A DNA stretch of 64,000 nucleotides, from positions 40,875,087 to 40,939,086 of the forward strand of contig OY759216.1 in NCBI GenBank assembly GCA_963662175.1, written 5' to 3'. Shown piece by piece: positions 9,679 through 20,084 of the stretch. Origin of the DNA: Aradus depressus (Eukaryota; Arthropoda; Insecta; Hemiptera; Aradidae). The notes beneath the pieces were generated by a model. The model was not told the DNA's origin and searched no databases. It saw nothing but the letters and a program-made list of their open reading frames with translations. The translations under genes were made by a program, and so were the position numbers. Numbering within the stretch: the first letter of the stretch is position 1; the number at the start of each line of letters is the position of its first letter.

Positions 9679-10959
9679 ATGACATTGTGGGAAACGTTCC
9701 TTCAGAACATATCAACCTCTGAGGAGGGGAAAACGCAATTTTACTCAAGTTGGATTTATTCATTACAAAAGCGACAGGTACTTGAATTGCTAAAGATTTT
9801 AAATATAGTTTTTTCTGAGGAAGATAATGCAAATATTTTGAGGAAAAGATTAAGGGATTATTGTGTAGAGAACGTGGTCCAACTGAAAGCTCAATTAGAT
9901 TTAGAAGACATAAGAACTTCTTTACAAGAATTAGATTACGCGAAAATCTCTCTTGACGACACAAAGACCTCTCTTGACGACACAAAAACTTCTCTTGACG
10001 AATTCATAAATAAACCCCCTAGAAACATGGTGCCAACAAAACGTTTACCAAAGCTTACTCCCTCTATTTTCGCGGGAGGACCGGAGGATTGTATATCCTC
10101 ATATCTTGATGAATTTGACGCTATAGCACACATAAACGGTTGGGAAAAAGAAGATAGAATTACCCTGATACCCTTTTACCTAAAAGGAACAGCTAAGATT
10201 TTTTATGACACATTAAGAGCTGGCATCACATGGGAGGATTTAAGGACAAGTTTTTTAACCCAATTTAGGAATCCCAGATTTCATCATAACTTGAAGTTAA
10301 AAATTGAATCAATGAGACAAGGTGAAAATCAATCCTGTTTAGATTATGTAGCTCAAATTCAAGGTTTGTGTAAAAAGTTAGATCCAAATATGTCTGAGAT
10401 TGATATAATTCAACATATCACAAACGGGTTAGATGAACAATATCTAATGAAAGTTCAGGTTGGGGATAATTCATCTTTAGAACGTTTCAAAACAAATTTA
10501 CAAAATTTAGAAATTGCAAGAAAAATCTTAGAAGATCGTCGCAAGGTGGGAGTTAACAAACAGATAGAAGATTTAATTGCGAAAGTAAATATTCTAGAGT
10601 TAAATGCGGGGAGAGTAGGTACAAACAATAGGCAAGATGAACGACAAAGGGGGTACTTTGGACAAAACGGAAAAAATAGGGAGCAACATTTTTCACAAAG
10701 AAATGGTAGAGACGCAAGGAATCTGGGATACGAAAATAATCGAGGAAATTTAAGGGGTCCTAACAGACAGTTTGGGGAACGAGGACCGGGTTACTATAAT
10801 TCAAACCGTAATACTCATAACGCCCGCCCATTATGTCACTTATGTATGAAACCAGGGCATTTTTTCCGTGATTGCCGAAGTTCTCACCGGCCAGTCTGCC
10901 AGAAGTGTGGGAAGATAGGCCATATATCGAATAACTGTCGGAATTTTTCAAAAAACTAA
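9679..10959 (+). CDS. gag: Gag polyprotein
   Basis: 426 residues. The start is the only ATG after an in-frame stop at 9601. It forms the virus-like particle and packages element RNA. Residues about 125-290 match a retrotransposon Gag domain (W-rich 'INGWEKEDRI', 'FYDTLRAGITWEDL', 'FLTQFRNPRF'). Two CCHC zinc knuckles close the protein: C-X2-C-X4-H-X4-C at 386-399 and 407-420. A 7-residue tandem repeat (SLDDTKT) sits near residue 92-108 and is repeated at DNA level. The stop TAA at 10957 follows directly after the slippery site 10950-10956, so Gag is made by normal termination and Gag-Pol by frameshifting. Confidence 0.93.
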   Translation: MTLWETFLQNISTSEEGKTQFYSSWIYSLQKRQVLELLKILNIVFSEEDNANILRKRLRDYCVENVVQLKAQLDLEDIRTSLQELDYAKISLDDTKTSLDDTKTSLDEFINKPPRNMVPTKRLPKLTPSIFAGGPEDCISSYLDEFDAIAHINGWEKEDRITLIPFYLKGTAKIFYDTLRAGITWEDLRTSFLTQFRNPRFHHNLKLKIESMRQGENQSCLDYVAQIQGLCKKLDPNMSEIDIIQHITNGLDEQYLMKVQVGDNSSLERFKTNLQNLEIARKILEDRRKVGVNKQIEDLIAKVNILELNAGRVGTNNRQDERQRGYFGQNGKNREQHFSQRNGRDARNLGYENNRGNLRGPNRQFGERGPGYYNSNRNTHNARPLCHLCMKPGHFFRDCRSSHRPVCQKCGKIGHISNNCRNFSKN

Positions 10960-10974
10960 TTAACGCTAGGCGTT
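10950..10974 (+). promoter_or_regulatory. -1 programmed frameshift site (A AAA AAC) with candidate hairpin
   Basis: In the gag frame 10950-10956 reads A AAA AAC, the canonical X XXY YYZ slippery heptamer, immediately before the gag TAA. The -1 frame is open from 10935 and leads straight into protease. Five bases after the heptamer, AACGC-TAG-GCGTT (10962-10974) can fold into a 5-bp hairpin. A competing stem pairs TAGGC (10967) with GCCTA (10979). Position, frame and spacing all fit programmed -1 frameshifting; the stimulator is weak and remains inferred. Confidence 0.8.
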
Positions 10975-13900
10975 TTGGGCCTAACAAAGTATATGAATTT
11001 AATTCCGTGAACGTGTCCAGCTCTACAATTGAGACAGAAATATTTGATTTAAAAGTTAGAACTTTAATAGATACTGGGGCTTCTGTATCTATTTTAAATT
11101 ACGACACATTTAAAAATAACCAACATTTTAATTTTACAAAAGACACAACAATTAGAGCTATGGCTGCAAATAGTTCGCCAGTCGAAATTTTGGGACATAT
11201 AGACACAATAATAAAAATAAAAGAAAATAAAATGAGGCAACGATTTTTCGTAGCGAGAAATCTGAACTGTCAGGCCATTCTTGGAGAGGATTTTCTTAGT
11301 CAGCGAGGAGCGGTATTGGATTACAAAACTGGGTCACTCTGTGTACATCTTAGAGTGGGTCACATTCCAGAGACAAAGGAAATGTTGACGTTAACACCAA
11401 AACAAACGTCAATTGATCCAAAACATTTAGAGCTGAGGACAACAGGTGACATAATACTTCCTCCTTTGACCCGAAAACATTTGCAACTAACAAACAAATT
11501 AACTAAAGGAATTCATATTACTGATCAAATTAATTTAAATCACGAATATTTCGACGAAAGTCCTATTCAGGTAATAGATTCATCTTGTCCAAATACATCG
11601 GATGAGTTAGAAGTGCAGAACATATCCTCAGTAACACAGAGGGTGGTATGTAACACGTTAATTGGATACCAGAATCGTATGCCTGACCAGAAAAAACCCA
11701 TTCTAACCGATAAAGCCGGACATGTGATACAGATTAATCCGGAGCTACCGGAGGGACAATATAAGAAGGCGTTCGACCTCCTCTTTGAATTTAGAGACGT
11801 TTTTGCCACTCATTCAGGGGATTTAGGCCCTACAAAATTATCACCATACAAATTAAAATTAATAGACAGAGAACCAGTCTCTCTCCCTCCATACCGTGTC
11901 TCCAAATTTGAGAGAGAGGAGTTACAGAGGCAAGTGGATATTCTGTTGAAAGCCGATATCATTGGACCAACTCAATCTGCATACAGCTCTCCAGCACATT
12001 TAGTTAGGAAACCTGACGGCAAATCATTCAGGATGGTCATAAATTATATTAAATTAAATGAGAAATTGTTAGCGGATAAATTCCCCCTTCCTCGAATAGA
12101 TTCGGTGTTTGATTGTCTGCAAGGCTCTGGTATATTCTCAAAATTAGATTTTAATTCCGCTTTTTATCAACAACCCTTATCTCAAGAGGATCGCGAAATA
12201 ACAGCATTTGTTACTCCGTTTGGCCAATATGAGTTCAAATGTTTGCCCCAAGGACTTAAAAACAGTCCCGCCTCATTTCAGAGGGCGGTAAACAGACTAT
12301 TTTCGGAATATCTATACCGCAAAATGATATGTTATATAGACGATATTGTTGTGTTTTCAGACGAATTTGACAACCACTTACACAACTTACGTCTAGCTTT
12401 AGAAAAGATTCGCTCCGTAAACTTAAAGGTGAAAACTGATAAATGTAAATTTTTTTTCGACCAAATAGACATTTTAGGTCATAACGTTTCACAAAAAGGC
12501 ATCACGCCACTCCCTGATAAAATTGAAGCGATCCAAAACTTCCCGGTTCCGACCACGGTCAAAGCAGTGAGGTCCTTCATGGGAACCACTAACTATTACA
12601 GAAAGTTCATAAAAAATTACGCCACCATAGCAGCCCCGTTGACGGATTTGACAAAGCTAGAAAACAAAAAATTAATCTGGAAAGAAATACATCAAGAAGC
12701 TTTTGATGCATTAAAATTAAAATTAATATCCCCACCAGTTTTGATGCACTTTAATGAAAATCTTCCAATTCATATCTACACAGACGCATCTCTTGTTGGT
12801 ATTGGAGCTGTTATGATGCAGCCCGACAAGAACGATGTCTTTCACCCTGTTCAGTTTTTGAGCCGTAAATTGACTGATGTTGAACAGAGATGGACAACTT
12901 CAGAGATAGAATTGCTATCTATAGTTTATTGTTTAAATTACTGGCGTCCCTTCGTGCTGGGACAAAGGGTAATCATATATAATGATCATGTCAGTTTGAA
13001 ATACTATAATAATATAAAAAATATCTCTTCAAGGTTACATAGATTAGCTTTAAAATTAGTAGATTACGATTTCGAGATCATACATAAGCCTGGGAAGAAA
13101 ATGGTCGTCCCAGATGCCCTTTCAAGAAATCCAGTAGATAAATTTGTAGACACGTCTTATGACAATGATTTTGCGGTCAATGAAATAAAAATAATAAATA
13201 TTGCGAAATTGCAAAAATTAGATAAATTTTGTTCACAAATTTACCAGGCCTTGACGGACAACGAATTCGGCGATAAATCAATACGTCGTAAATCGCGAAA
13301 TTATGTATTAAATTCGGACGACGATATAATTTATTACAAATACTTTACCCCTAAGGAACGAAGAAATTTAATTTTAGTGCCTGATTCTTTAAAAAGAGAA
13401 TTGTTGCACTCTTGCCATGACGATTTAGGACACCTAGGTATCGCTAAAACTTATGGTAGATTACTAACTAATTACTTTTGGCCCTCTATGCTATCCGAAA
13501 TTACGACATACATACAATCGTGTGACTCATGTCAAAGAGAAAAAATTCCAAAAAGTTTGCCCCAGGGGGATCTCAGCCCCATCATTCCATCCACGACCCC
13601 TTTTTCACATGTAGTTATAGATTACTTGGGGCCATTAACTAGCTCTCATGGGAACAAGTACATTATAGTAGCAACTTGCACAACAACAAAATTTGTCATG
13701 GCAAAAGCCACTAGGTCTGCAGATGCCAAATCTACGGCAAAATTTTTATTGAATATGGTAAATCGTTTTGGGGTCCCGAGTATAGTCTCATCAGACAGAG
13801 GGACACATTTTTTGGAGAAGTCCTTGTTACAATTTAAAGCAGCCTTGGGAATTTATCACAAAAAAAGTACGGCTTTTAACCCATGCGCTCAAGGCATTGT

Positions 13901-14207
13901 AGAACGATTCAATCACACACTTATTCAAATGTTGTCACATTACGTTAATAAAAATATAAATAATTGGAGCACACATTTGGACCATGTTCTCTTCTCTTAT
14001 AATACGTCTAAACAAGCAAGTACGGGTTACGAACCGTTTTTCTTGATGCACGGTTATAGGCCTAAGATTCCTTTGGACGTCGTTCTAGTTCCGCACACTT
14101 ATGAGGCGGATGTAATTAAAACTATAGAGGAGTTGCAAGTTATAAGAAAAACAATCCCGGAAATTTTAAAAAAAGCCTCAGCTAATTCAAAAAGAAAATT
14201 ACGATAA
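10956..14207 (+). CDS. pol: Pol polyprotein: protease, RT, RNase H, integrase core
   Basis: Entered by -1 frameshift; no ATG is needed. Numbering here starts at the GTG at 11007. Protease: DTGAS at 22-26. Reverse transcriptase: 'PQGLKNSPASFQRAV' and catalytic YIDD at 443-446 (nt 12333-12344). RNase H: YTDAS with Asp593; a later 'NDH' replaces the common TDH. Tether 'KPGKKMVVPDALSR'. Integrase: HHCC zinc finger (HDDLGHLG...CDSCQ), then D872, D930 and E966 (nt 13620, 13794, 13902), giving D-57-D-35-E. All catalytic residues are intact. The frame ends at TAA 14205, before the GPY/F module, which continues in another frame. Confidence 0.93.
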   Translation, partial: LINARRFGPNKVYEFNSVNVSSSTIETEIFDLKVRTLIDTGASVSILNYDTFKNNQHFNFTKDTTIRAMAANSSPVEILGHIDTIIKIKENKMRQRFFVARNLNCQAILGEDFLSQRGAVLDYKTGSLCVHLRVGHIPETKEMLTLTPKQTSIDPKHLELRTTGDIILPPLTRKHLQLTNKLTKGIHITDQINLNHEYFDESPIQVIDSSCPNTSDELEVQNISSVTQRVVCNTLIGYQNRMPDQKKPILTDKAGHVIQINPELPEGQYKKAFDLLFEFRDVFATHSGDLGPTKLSPYKLKLIDREPVSLPPYRVSKFEREELQRQVDILLKADIIGPTQSAYSSPAHLVRKPDGKSFRMVINYIKLNEKLLADKFPLPRIDSVFDCLQGSGIFSKLDFNSAFYQQPLSQEDREITAFVTPFGQYEFKCLPQGLKNSPASFQRAVNRLFSEYLYRKMICYIDDIVVFSDEFDNHLHNLRLALEKIRSVNLKVKTDKCKFFFDQIDILGHNVSQKGITPLPDKIEAIQNFPVPTTVKAVRSFMGTTNYYRKFIKNYATIAAPLTDLTKLENKKLIWKEIHQEAFDALKLKLISPPVLMHFNENLPIHIYTDASLVGIGAVMMQPDKNDVFHPVQFLSRKLTDVEQRWTTSEIELLSIVYCLNYWRPFVLGQRVIIYNDHVSLKYYNNIKNISSRLHRLALKLVDYDFEIIHKPGKKMVVPDALSRNPVDKFVDTSYDNDFAVNEIKIINIAKLQKLDKFCSQIYQALTDNEFGDKSIRRKSRNYVLNSDDDIIYYKYFTPKERRNLILVPDSLKRELLHSCHDDLGHLGIAKTYGRLLTNYFWPSMLSEITTYIQSCDSCQREKIPKSLPQGDLSPIIPSTTPFSHVVIDYLGPLTSSHGNKYIIVATCTTTKFVMAKATRSADAKSTAKFLLNMVNRFGVPSIVSSDRGTHFLEKSLLQFKAALGIYHKKSTAFNPCAQGIVERFNHTLIQMLSHYVNKNINNWSTHLDHVLFSYNTSKQASTGYEPFFLMHGYRPKIPLDVVLVPHTYEADVIKTIEELQVIRKTIPEILKKASANSKRKLR

Positions 14208-14430
14208 AAAGCACAGCTTTGTGGAATTTAAAGAGGGCGATCTAGTTCTATTAAGAGAATTTTGTTTTGATCCGAGTAAATCAAGAAAATTACAGCCGAA
14301 ATATAAGGGACCTTTTGTTGTCCAGAAGCGCCTAAACAAGTTGAATTATGTTATTCAGGTTTATAAAGCTGGGAAGTTAGTGGACGATGTTTTTCATATA
14401 AAAAGGATGAAGAAATACTACCACAGATAA
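14170..14430 (+). pseudogene. Integrase C-terminal GPY/F module, out of frame with pol
   Basis: From about 14170 the +1 frame relative to pol is open. It encodes the expected chain: a basic linker, 'FKEGDLVLLREF', then a 'KYKGPFVVQKR' GPY/F-type motif, ending at TAA 14428. This domain binds DNA and helps target-site choice in gypsy integrases. Both frames are open over 14170-14204, which includes an A5 run at 14189-14193, so a single extra A there is the simplest cause. A recent mutation, a homopolymer sequencing error, or a second recoding site are possible. No joined product is given. Confidence 0.8.
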
Positions 14431-17022
14431 TGTTTAAATTAAAGTAAAGTAGCCCATGTATCTATCCTTTCTCTCTTTTTCGAACTACCGTGTGTACATG
14501 AAGGGGCACACGTTAGGATAAGAGGCATACAGCGCCAAGGAGAACCCTTCCTCCTTGTCCTCTGATATGACCTTCTTGATTGAAAAGGGAAAAAGGAAAG
14601 ATTTCAAACATTGTGCTAAAGAAAGAAAATATTTAAAAAAAAAAAATAATAAAAAAATAAAAGAGGTAGATAATTACGCGTCAAAGAGAATAAAAGTGAA
14701 TATGGGATATATATATATATATATATTGAGCGCAAATTAAGGGAGATTTTAATGATAAATATAAATATTGTGCGCAATTTAAGGAGATTTTTAAGAGAGA
14801 TGATAGAGATATTTAAGCGCAATTATGGGAGAATTTTTTTTTGGAAGATATATATACTATGCGCAAATGTTAAGTAATTGGTAGAACAAGGAATTTAGCG
14901 CAAAACGTCGCGCGGTGGAAAATATAAAAAGTAAAAGAGAGTAATTAGAGAAGCTGAGGTTTCGTGTTAGATAAAGCACCGGTTGAGTTTGAAAACGCGG
15001 TCGCCTGTTCACGGAGCCTTAAAAAAAAAAAAAAAGAAGGGAAATTATTTGAAAAAAAAAGAGAGATAAAGGAATTTAGCGTAAAAAGTCGTGCGGTGAA
15101 AATATAAAGAGTAATTCGAGAAGTTGAGGCTTCGTGTTAGATAAAGCACCGGTTAATTTTGAAAACGCGGTCGCCTGTTCACGGAGCCTTTTAAAAAAAA
15201 AAATAAATAAAAGGAAGTTATTTGAAAGAAAAAAGAGAGATAAAGAGTTAAGCGCAAATTAAGGGAGATACTTATATTAAAACAAAAAAAAAAAAAGAGA
15301 TAAAGAATAAGCCGCAATTTAGGGAGATTTATGGGAGACAAATGCGACATTTAAGCGCAAATTAAGGGAGATACTCATATATATTTAAAAAAAAAAAAAA
15401 AAAAAAAAGGAGATAAAGAAGTAGGCGCAATTTAGGGAGATTTATGGGAGACAAATGCGACATTTAAGCGCAAATTAAGAGAGATACTTGTATTAAGAGA
15501 AAAAAAAAAAAGAGATAAAGAATAAGACGCAATTTAGGGAGATAATTGCGATATTTAAGCTCAATTAAGGGAGATTATAGGGAAATCCACGTTAGGGATA
15601 AGACATTTGGAAATAATTTTGGAGTTCATTGACTGGACACATCCGTGTTTTGGGTTTGTCAAGGATATTGTTGAGATAGGATGCAGTTTACAATAACAAA
15701 AGTGTGAAAACAGATACAGGAACAGATTGAATGGAAACATAAACTGAGTGGAGGGAGTGAAGACTAGCGCTTTCTTGAGAAAGGCAGGTCCAGAATTTGA
15801 TCACTTCCTTCCATGAGCTATATACAGGTAACATACATTGTCTTTATTGCTTCTCTATATTTTTTTTTGAAATGTTGGTAGCCAGATATTTTAAATCTAC
15901 AAGACAAAAAGAAAATACAATAATGATGTTAGCCCCTAGAAGGGCCTCTGTGTAACTTTAGTTGAATAAATACATTACACAGCCCATAGCTCATGGAACG
16001 GAGTTTAGTCAATAGGTTAACTTTATTATAGATATTGTTTTTTTTTTTTCTTCTTTCTGTCAATAATTTATTTAGAGTCTTAGTTGTTTGTTAGCAACAT
16101 TATGCAGACTGCATAGGAATACAAAATAATAGTTTATTAAATAATTGATTGTGTTCAATTTTTTTTATTGTTATTAGTAAATATTGGAAGAAGAGTCCAT
16201 TGTTCTCTCCTATATATTTTGTTTTTGTTTTGATTTGTTTTGTGATTCGTTAAGTGAATTTTTCGAAGTGTTTATAAAAACATTTCTGTTGTATTCAATA
16301 ATTTTTTTTTATTATTATTATTTGGTCTCATAGAGGAGTATAATTAGATGTACCTAGCGAGAATCTCAAAAAAAAAAAAAGGAATGTGTTTCCAATCTAT
16401 TTTTGATTTTTTTTATAAACTTATTTATTTATTTTAATTGTATACATACATATTGGTTGTTACGTCGTTTGGAAAAAAAAAAGGGAATGTGTTTCCAATC
16501 TATTTTGATTTTTTTATGTTATTGCAAATAGACTTGTTTAGTAATATTCATTTATTTTAAGTTGTATACATATATATTGGTATTTACGTCATTTGAAAAA
16601 AAAAAAAAAAAGAATATACATATAAACATTGTTTTAGCATATCACTAAATCTTTTACAGTATATACATTATTAAGTTTGTTTGTTATGTTAACTCATTTA
16701 TTTTTGATTTTGTTGATAAGTTTTAAGTATAATTTTGTTTTGTTAATGAAAATTGAAGTTTACATTTTCTTTTTCTCAGAAAGTAGTCGATATATGTTGT
16801 ACTTTATATTTATATATTTATCTGTACTAAACATGAATTTAACACTTGGAATCAGGACTTTAGGAGTTTACTTTAGTCAGAGAAAGAGAGAGGAGAAACT
16901 ACGAGAACTCTACAGACGAACTTCTAGAAATAACAACATCCCATCAACTTTGTATGCAGCGCTTTGCAGATTGGCAGCTCCTCCCGGTTGTGTCTCGTCA
17001 CGAGGGCGTGACTTCTGGATTG
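14431..17022 (+). other. Repeat-rich 3' non-coding region of the retrotransposon
   Basis: About 2.6 kb with no convincing gene. About 11 variants of GCGCAAATTAAGGGAGAT lie between 14730 and 15575. A 175-181 bp unit is duplicated at 14890-15070 and 15071-15244, with the shared block GATAAAGCACCGGTT. GGAATGTGTTTCCAATC occurs twice (16381, 16484). Many A and T runs occur. A frame at 16677-17039 would encode 120 residues with hydrophobic N-terminal segments, but it overlaps the polypurine tract and I do not call an envelope gene. Confidence 0.7.
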
Positions 17023-17034
17023 CAGGGGGAAGTA
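17023..17034 (+). promoter_or_regulatory. Polypurine tract
   Basis: CAGGGGGAAGTA lies immediately upstream of the 3' LTR. This is the purine run expected to prime plus-strand DNA synthesis. Confidence 0.8.
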
Positions 17035-17592
17035 TGTGAGAAGGCGGTGAAGGGGACTTGGTCAAAAACTCGAAAGAGTTCAGGAAAAACAAATCTTTGT
17101 TCCTCGTTTATTGAGATTGGCTCGGCCAAGGAACCGCGATTGTGACATCGAGAGTGTTGACCCGTAAACAGGATATTTGATCTTGACCAAGGTAAACATT
17201 TCCGCTCCTCAAAGGTTAAATACCGATGAGGAGATGCGTTGTGGTCAGATTCTGGAACCTGGTCAGACGTGTGGACTGCTCTCTCTCTACTTCTGGACGT
17301 AAGTCGAATTCCTATTGTTTATGTTTCCAAGTGTTAAACTGTTCTTGTCATATCTTATTATCTGTCATGAGTTCTGACATTTGAAATACATTCTCTAAGA
17401 AGTTATTCAACAGCCTAATTGGTGTTATTATTGAAACCCCCTAGAATTAACAAGTACCATTAAGTTAAGATCCCGGTTTGGTGAGTGAAGCACCATACCT
17501 TAAATTAAAGTAAAGACAGTCATTCTTATTATTCACCTAACATTCTCTTAAATTATATTATTTACAAATACAGTCTTTTTTTATTCTTCACA
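17035..17592 (+). repeat. 3' LTR
   Basis: 558 bp, TGTGAGAAGG...CTTCACA. I found no difference from 9003-9560 when reading the two side by side. GTGA follows at 17593. Confidence 0.95.
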
Positions 17593-17596
17593 GTGA

Positions 17597-18184
17597 AAAG
17601 TTTGGTTTTTTATAAGAATAGTGAATGTATACAACAAATTCGATGCTTCAGATTCTTTCAGAATAAGTTTCACTAAATTTTCACAGCTTGCCCTGGAAAC
17701 AAAAGAGTAAAAAAAAATTTTAAAAAGTGAATGTAACATAATATTTAAAAATGATTCTGTCTTCTTGCGGTATAATGAATGTTTGTCTTGTACCTGCTGT
17801 ATAACTTTCTTAAGATAACAAAAGTATTATATGTCATCTGTATAACAGGAAGCTAGACTGTCAACATAACTTAATTTAAGGAGAAGGAGCAAAGTATTAT
17901 ATTTCTCGGAAAAAATAACTTTACATTTTAAAGAAAGGTTTCAATTTCCAAGATGGATTTCCATTGATTCGTTCAATTAAAAAAAATAATGAACTATAGA
18001 AAAACTGCCTTCGGAGTGTATTAGATCCTAGTGCCGGATAAGGGAATGTCTTTCTAATAACACGATGATGTTAAACCCGATGTAAAAATGGGAAAAACAA
18101 TTGTACTTCCCCAACACGAAATAAACAAACAATCGTTTCAGGGTTGATCTTCCATAAAGCCCATAAGGGTGTTTTTCCAGAGGT
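17597..18184. other. no recognisable feature
   Basis: AT-rich flank of the retrotransposon. A family B-like motif (TGTACTTCCCCAACACGAA) appears at about 18102-18120. No gene is seen. Confidence 0.4.
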
Positions 18185-18465
18185 ATGTAGCTTGCTTGTC
18201 AACTATGCACAAGATTGCGAGTTATAAGCCCGACCAGGGCTCTTAGTTTTGTTTTCATCTGGAAGGTAATAGAAGATTGAGCACGCCGTCCTTCGGATTC
18301 TGATACTCGTTTGACCCTAAATAAGTATATGTGGGAAATGTAAGTAAGTAAACCTCTCACAATAGTCAGGTTCATTTTCTATCCACCAAAGCGAAAAAAG
18401 AGCGCAATGATAATAGGAGATATGACCTCGCAGTTAAAGCCCGGGCATAAGTCACAAAAACAAAC
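18185..18465 (+). mobile_element. SINE family S, strongly diverged copy
   Basis: 'gcgagttataagcccgacca', 'gagcacgccgtccttcggat' and the 3' end 'gatatgacctcgcag' followed by 'ttaaagcccgggcataagtc' keep the family order, with deletions in the core. An older copy than the one that follows. Confidence 0.75.
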
Positions 18466-18472
18466 ATAAAAA

Positions 18473-18806
18473 AGCCCTAGTAGCTCAGTGGTATGCGTGC
18501 TTGCCTTCTGAGCTCAATCGTGAGTTCGAAACTCTAGCGAGGCCCTTAGTTTATTTCATCTGGGAGGTGAAATAAACTTAAGCACGCCCTCGGATAGGAC
18601 GTTAAACGATAATCCCGAACCTGTACGATGTCAGGTACTCGTTAAAGACCCCTGCCCTAGATGAATAAAAATGTATGGTAGGCAAAATTTAGGTTTCCCA
18701 CAGTAGAGTCGGGCTCAGGTCCACGAGAGTGACGAAAGAGCGCTCTGGTAGTAGGCGATATGACCTCGTAGTTAAAGCCCGGGCATGAGTCATAATAACT
18801 AACTAA
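18473..18806 (+). mobile_element. SINE family S, tail type AACTA
   Basis: Head AGCCCTAGTAGCTCAGTGGT (A box) and GTGAGTTCGAAACTC (B box). The core is near complete, then GAGTCATAATAACTAACTAA. The tail is the AACTA variant rather than AACCT. It lies in direct orientation just after a diverged copy. Confidence 0.85.
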
Positions 18807-20084
18807 AAATAACTATTTAAGTAAGTACCATATTTATACAAACTTTCTTCTTATTTCGGACTCTAGAATACACTCAAGAACTATTGCAAAAAATGTTGGT
18901 TACTCCCTGTTCAAGTTTATACACTAAGTGCAGGAAAATAAATATTATCTATGTATCTTTTGTATTATAAATGCAAACATGATTATGAATATACCCAAAT
19001 GAATATTAATACAATGAGTAGTACTTAAATCAATAAACTAATTTAACGTAGTGAACAAGGATGAACAGAACCCATTTTCTGCTTGCATTAGGTTTAGTGT
19101 ATATATTAAAGTTATATAAACATCAAATCTATGTCCATGTAATCTGGCTGAGTGGCTGTAAGTAATTTAAATCATTTCAATAACAGTAGATTATTACAGT
19201 TCAATGGAAAGGTAGTTACTTTTACGATAAAGGATAAATGGCATGATTTACAATTTTTCTTTGTCAAGAACCCCATAAGAATGACATCTGATTTTTAGTC
19301 AAATTAGGCCAAAGAAACAAAAACCCTAAGAACTGCCGATGTAATAAATGTATTGACACTAAATTTCAGATGTTAATTCCCATGTTATCCCTTATAATTA
19401 GTATTAATTAGCCCTTATACTATTAATTACTAAAATTAATTTTATTTCAATCCTAGCCTGGGCATCCTTTTTCCTCTCTTTAGTTAACAGTAATTGTATT
19501 ATGCTCCGGCGATTTTTATTAATTTTTTTTTCCATATTTCATAGATTCTCTATTGTATACGTTCTTCTATTTATACAGATACTTCTATTTCTTAATAATT
19601 AAGCGTTGAATGTTAATTTTTTATCCATCTATATTTATTATTTAGTTTTTCTCACAGAAGCACAAATTTATTGTGAAATTTAGCAATACCTGATTTAATC
19701 TAGGGACAAAGTTACTCCCGGATAACGCCGGATACTACAACTAGTTAGGTGAATTAAAGACAAAAGCAAATTGTTCTTTGATAGTTACAAGTGGTAGGTA
19801 AGGATTATTTATTAATGGGCACTTTGAGTTGAGAAAATGTTCGGAACTGTTGAATAGATTCATTTGAAAAGCTTATTAGCGCCAGAAGTTCTGTGGTTCA
19901 CTCTCAAGGAAAATTTGACTCAACTCAAAGAAACTCCTCCCTCTTATTTGTCTTCAATTAAAACTTCTTACACACAAATACCAAGCTCTCAACTTTGAAT
20001 CACAAGAAGTTGGGGAAAAAATATAATTAAAATAGAAATATAAAAAGTGTGAATACTTTCAATATCATTATTGATAATTTTATT
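18807..20084. other. Unassigned, with a family B fragment
   Basis: At 19265-19390, 'agaacccca taagaatgac', 'aactgccgatgtaataaatg' and 'tattgacactaaatttcag' form a plus-strand family B fragment. The remainder is AT-rich with no gene that I can support. Confidence 0.4.

Larger units (their letters stand above)
9003..17592 (+). mobile_element. Complete Ty3/Gypsy LTR retrotransposon (8,590 bp)
   Basis: Order: 5' LTR, primer-binding site, gag, pol (protease, reverse transcriptase, RNase H, integrase), a long non-coding 3' region, polypurine tract, 3' LTR, all inside a GTGA duplication. Integrase after RNase H is the Ty3/Gypsy (Metaviridae) order. No envelope-like gene is convincing. The LTRs look identical, so the insertion is recent. 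Gag and Pol are in -1 relation, with a canonical slippery site. The only coding lesion I see is one frameshift before the GPY/F module. Lineage within Ty3/Gypsy cannot be settled without a tree. Confidence 0.95.

Noticed and set aside
9530..9985. 151-residue frame antisense to the gag start
   Set aside because: Lies across the LTR, leader and gag on the opposite strand; gag has real domain support.
16677..17039. Possible envelope-like frame before the 3' LTR
   Set aside because: Too short, no cleavage site or fusion-peptide arrangement, and it overlaps the polypurine tract.
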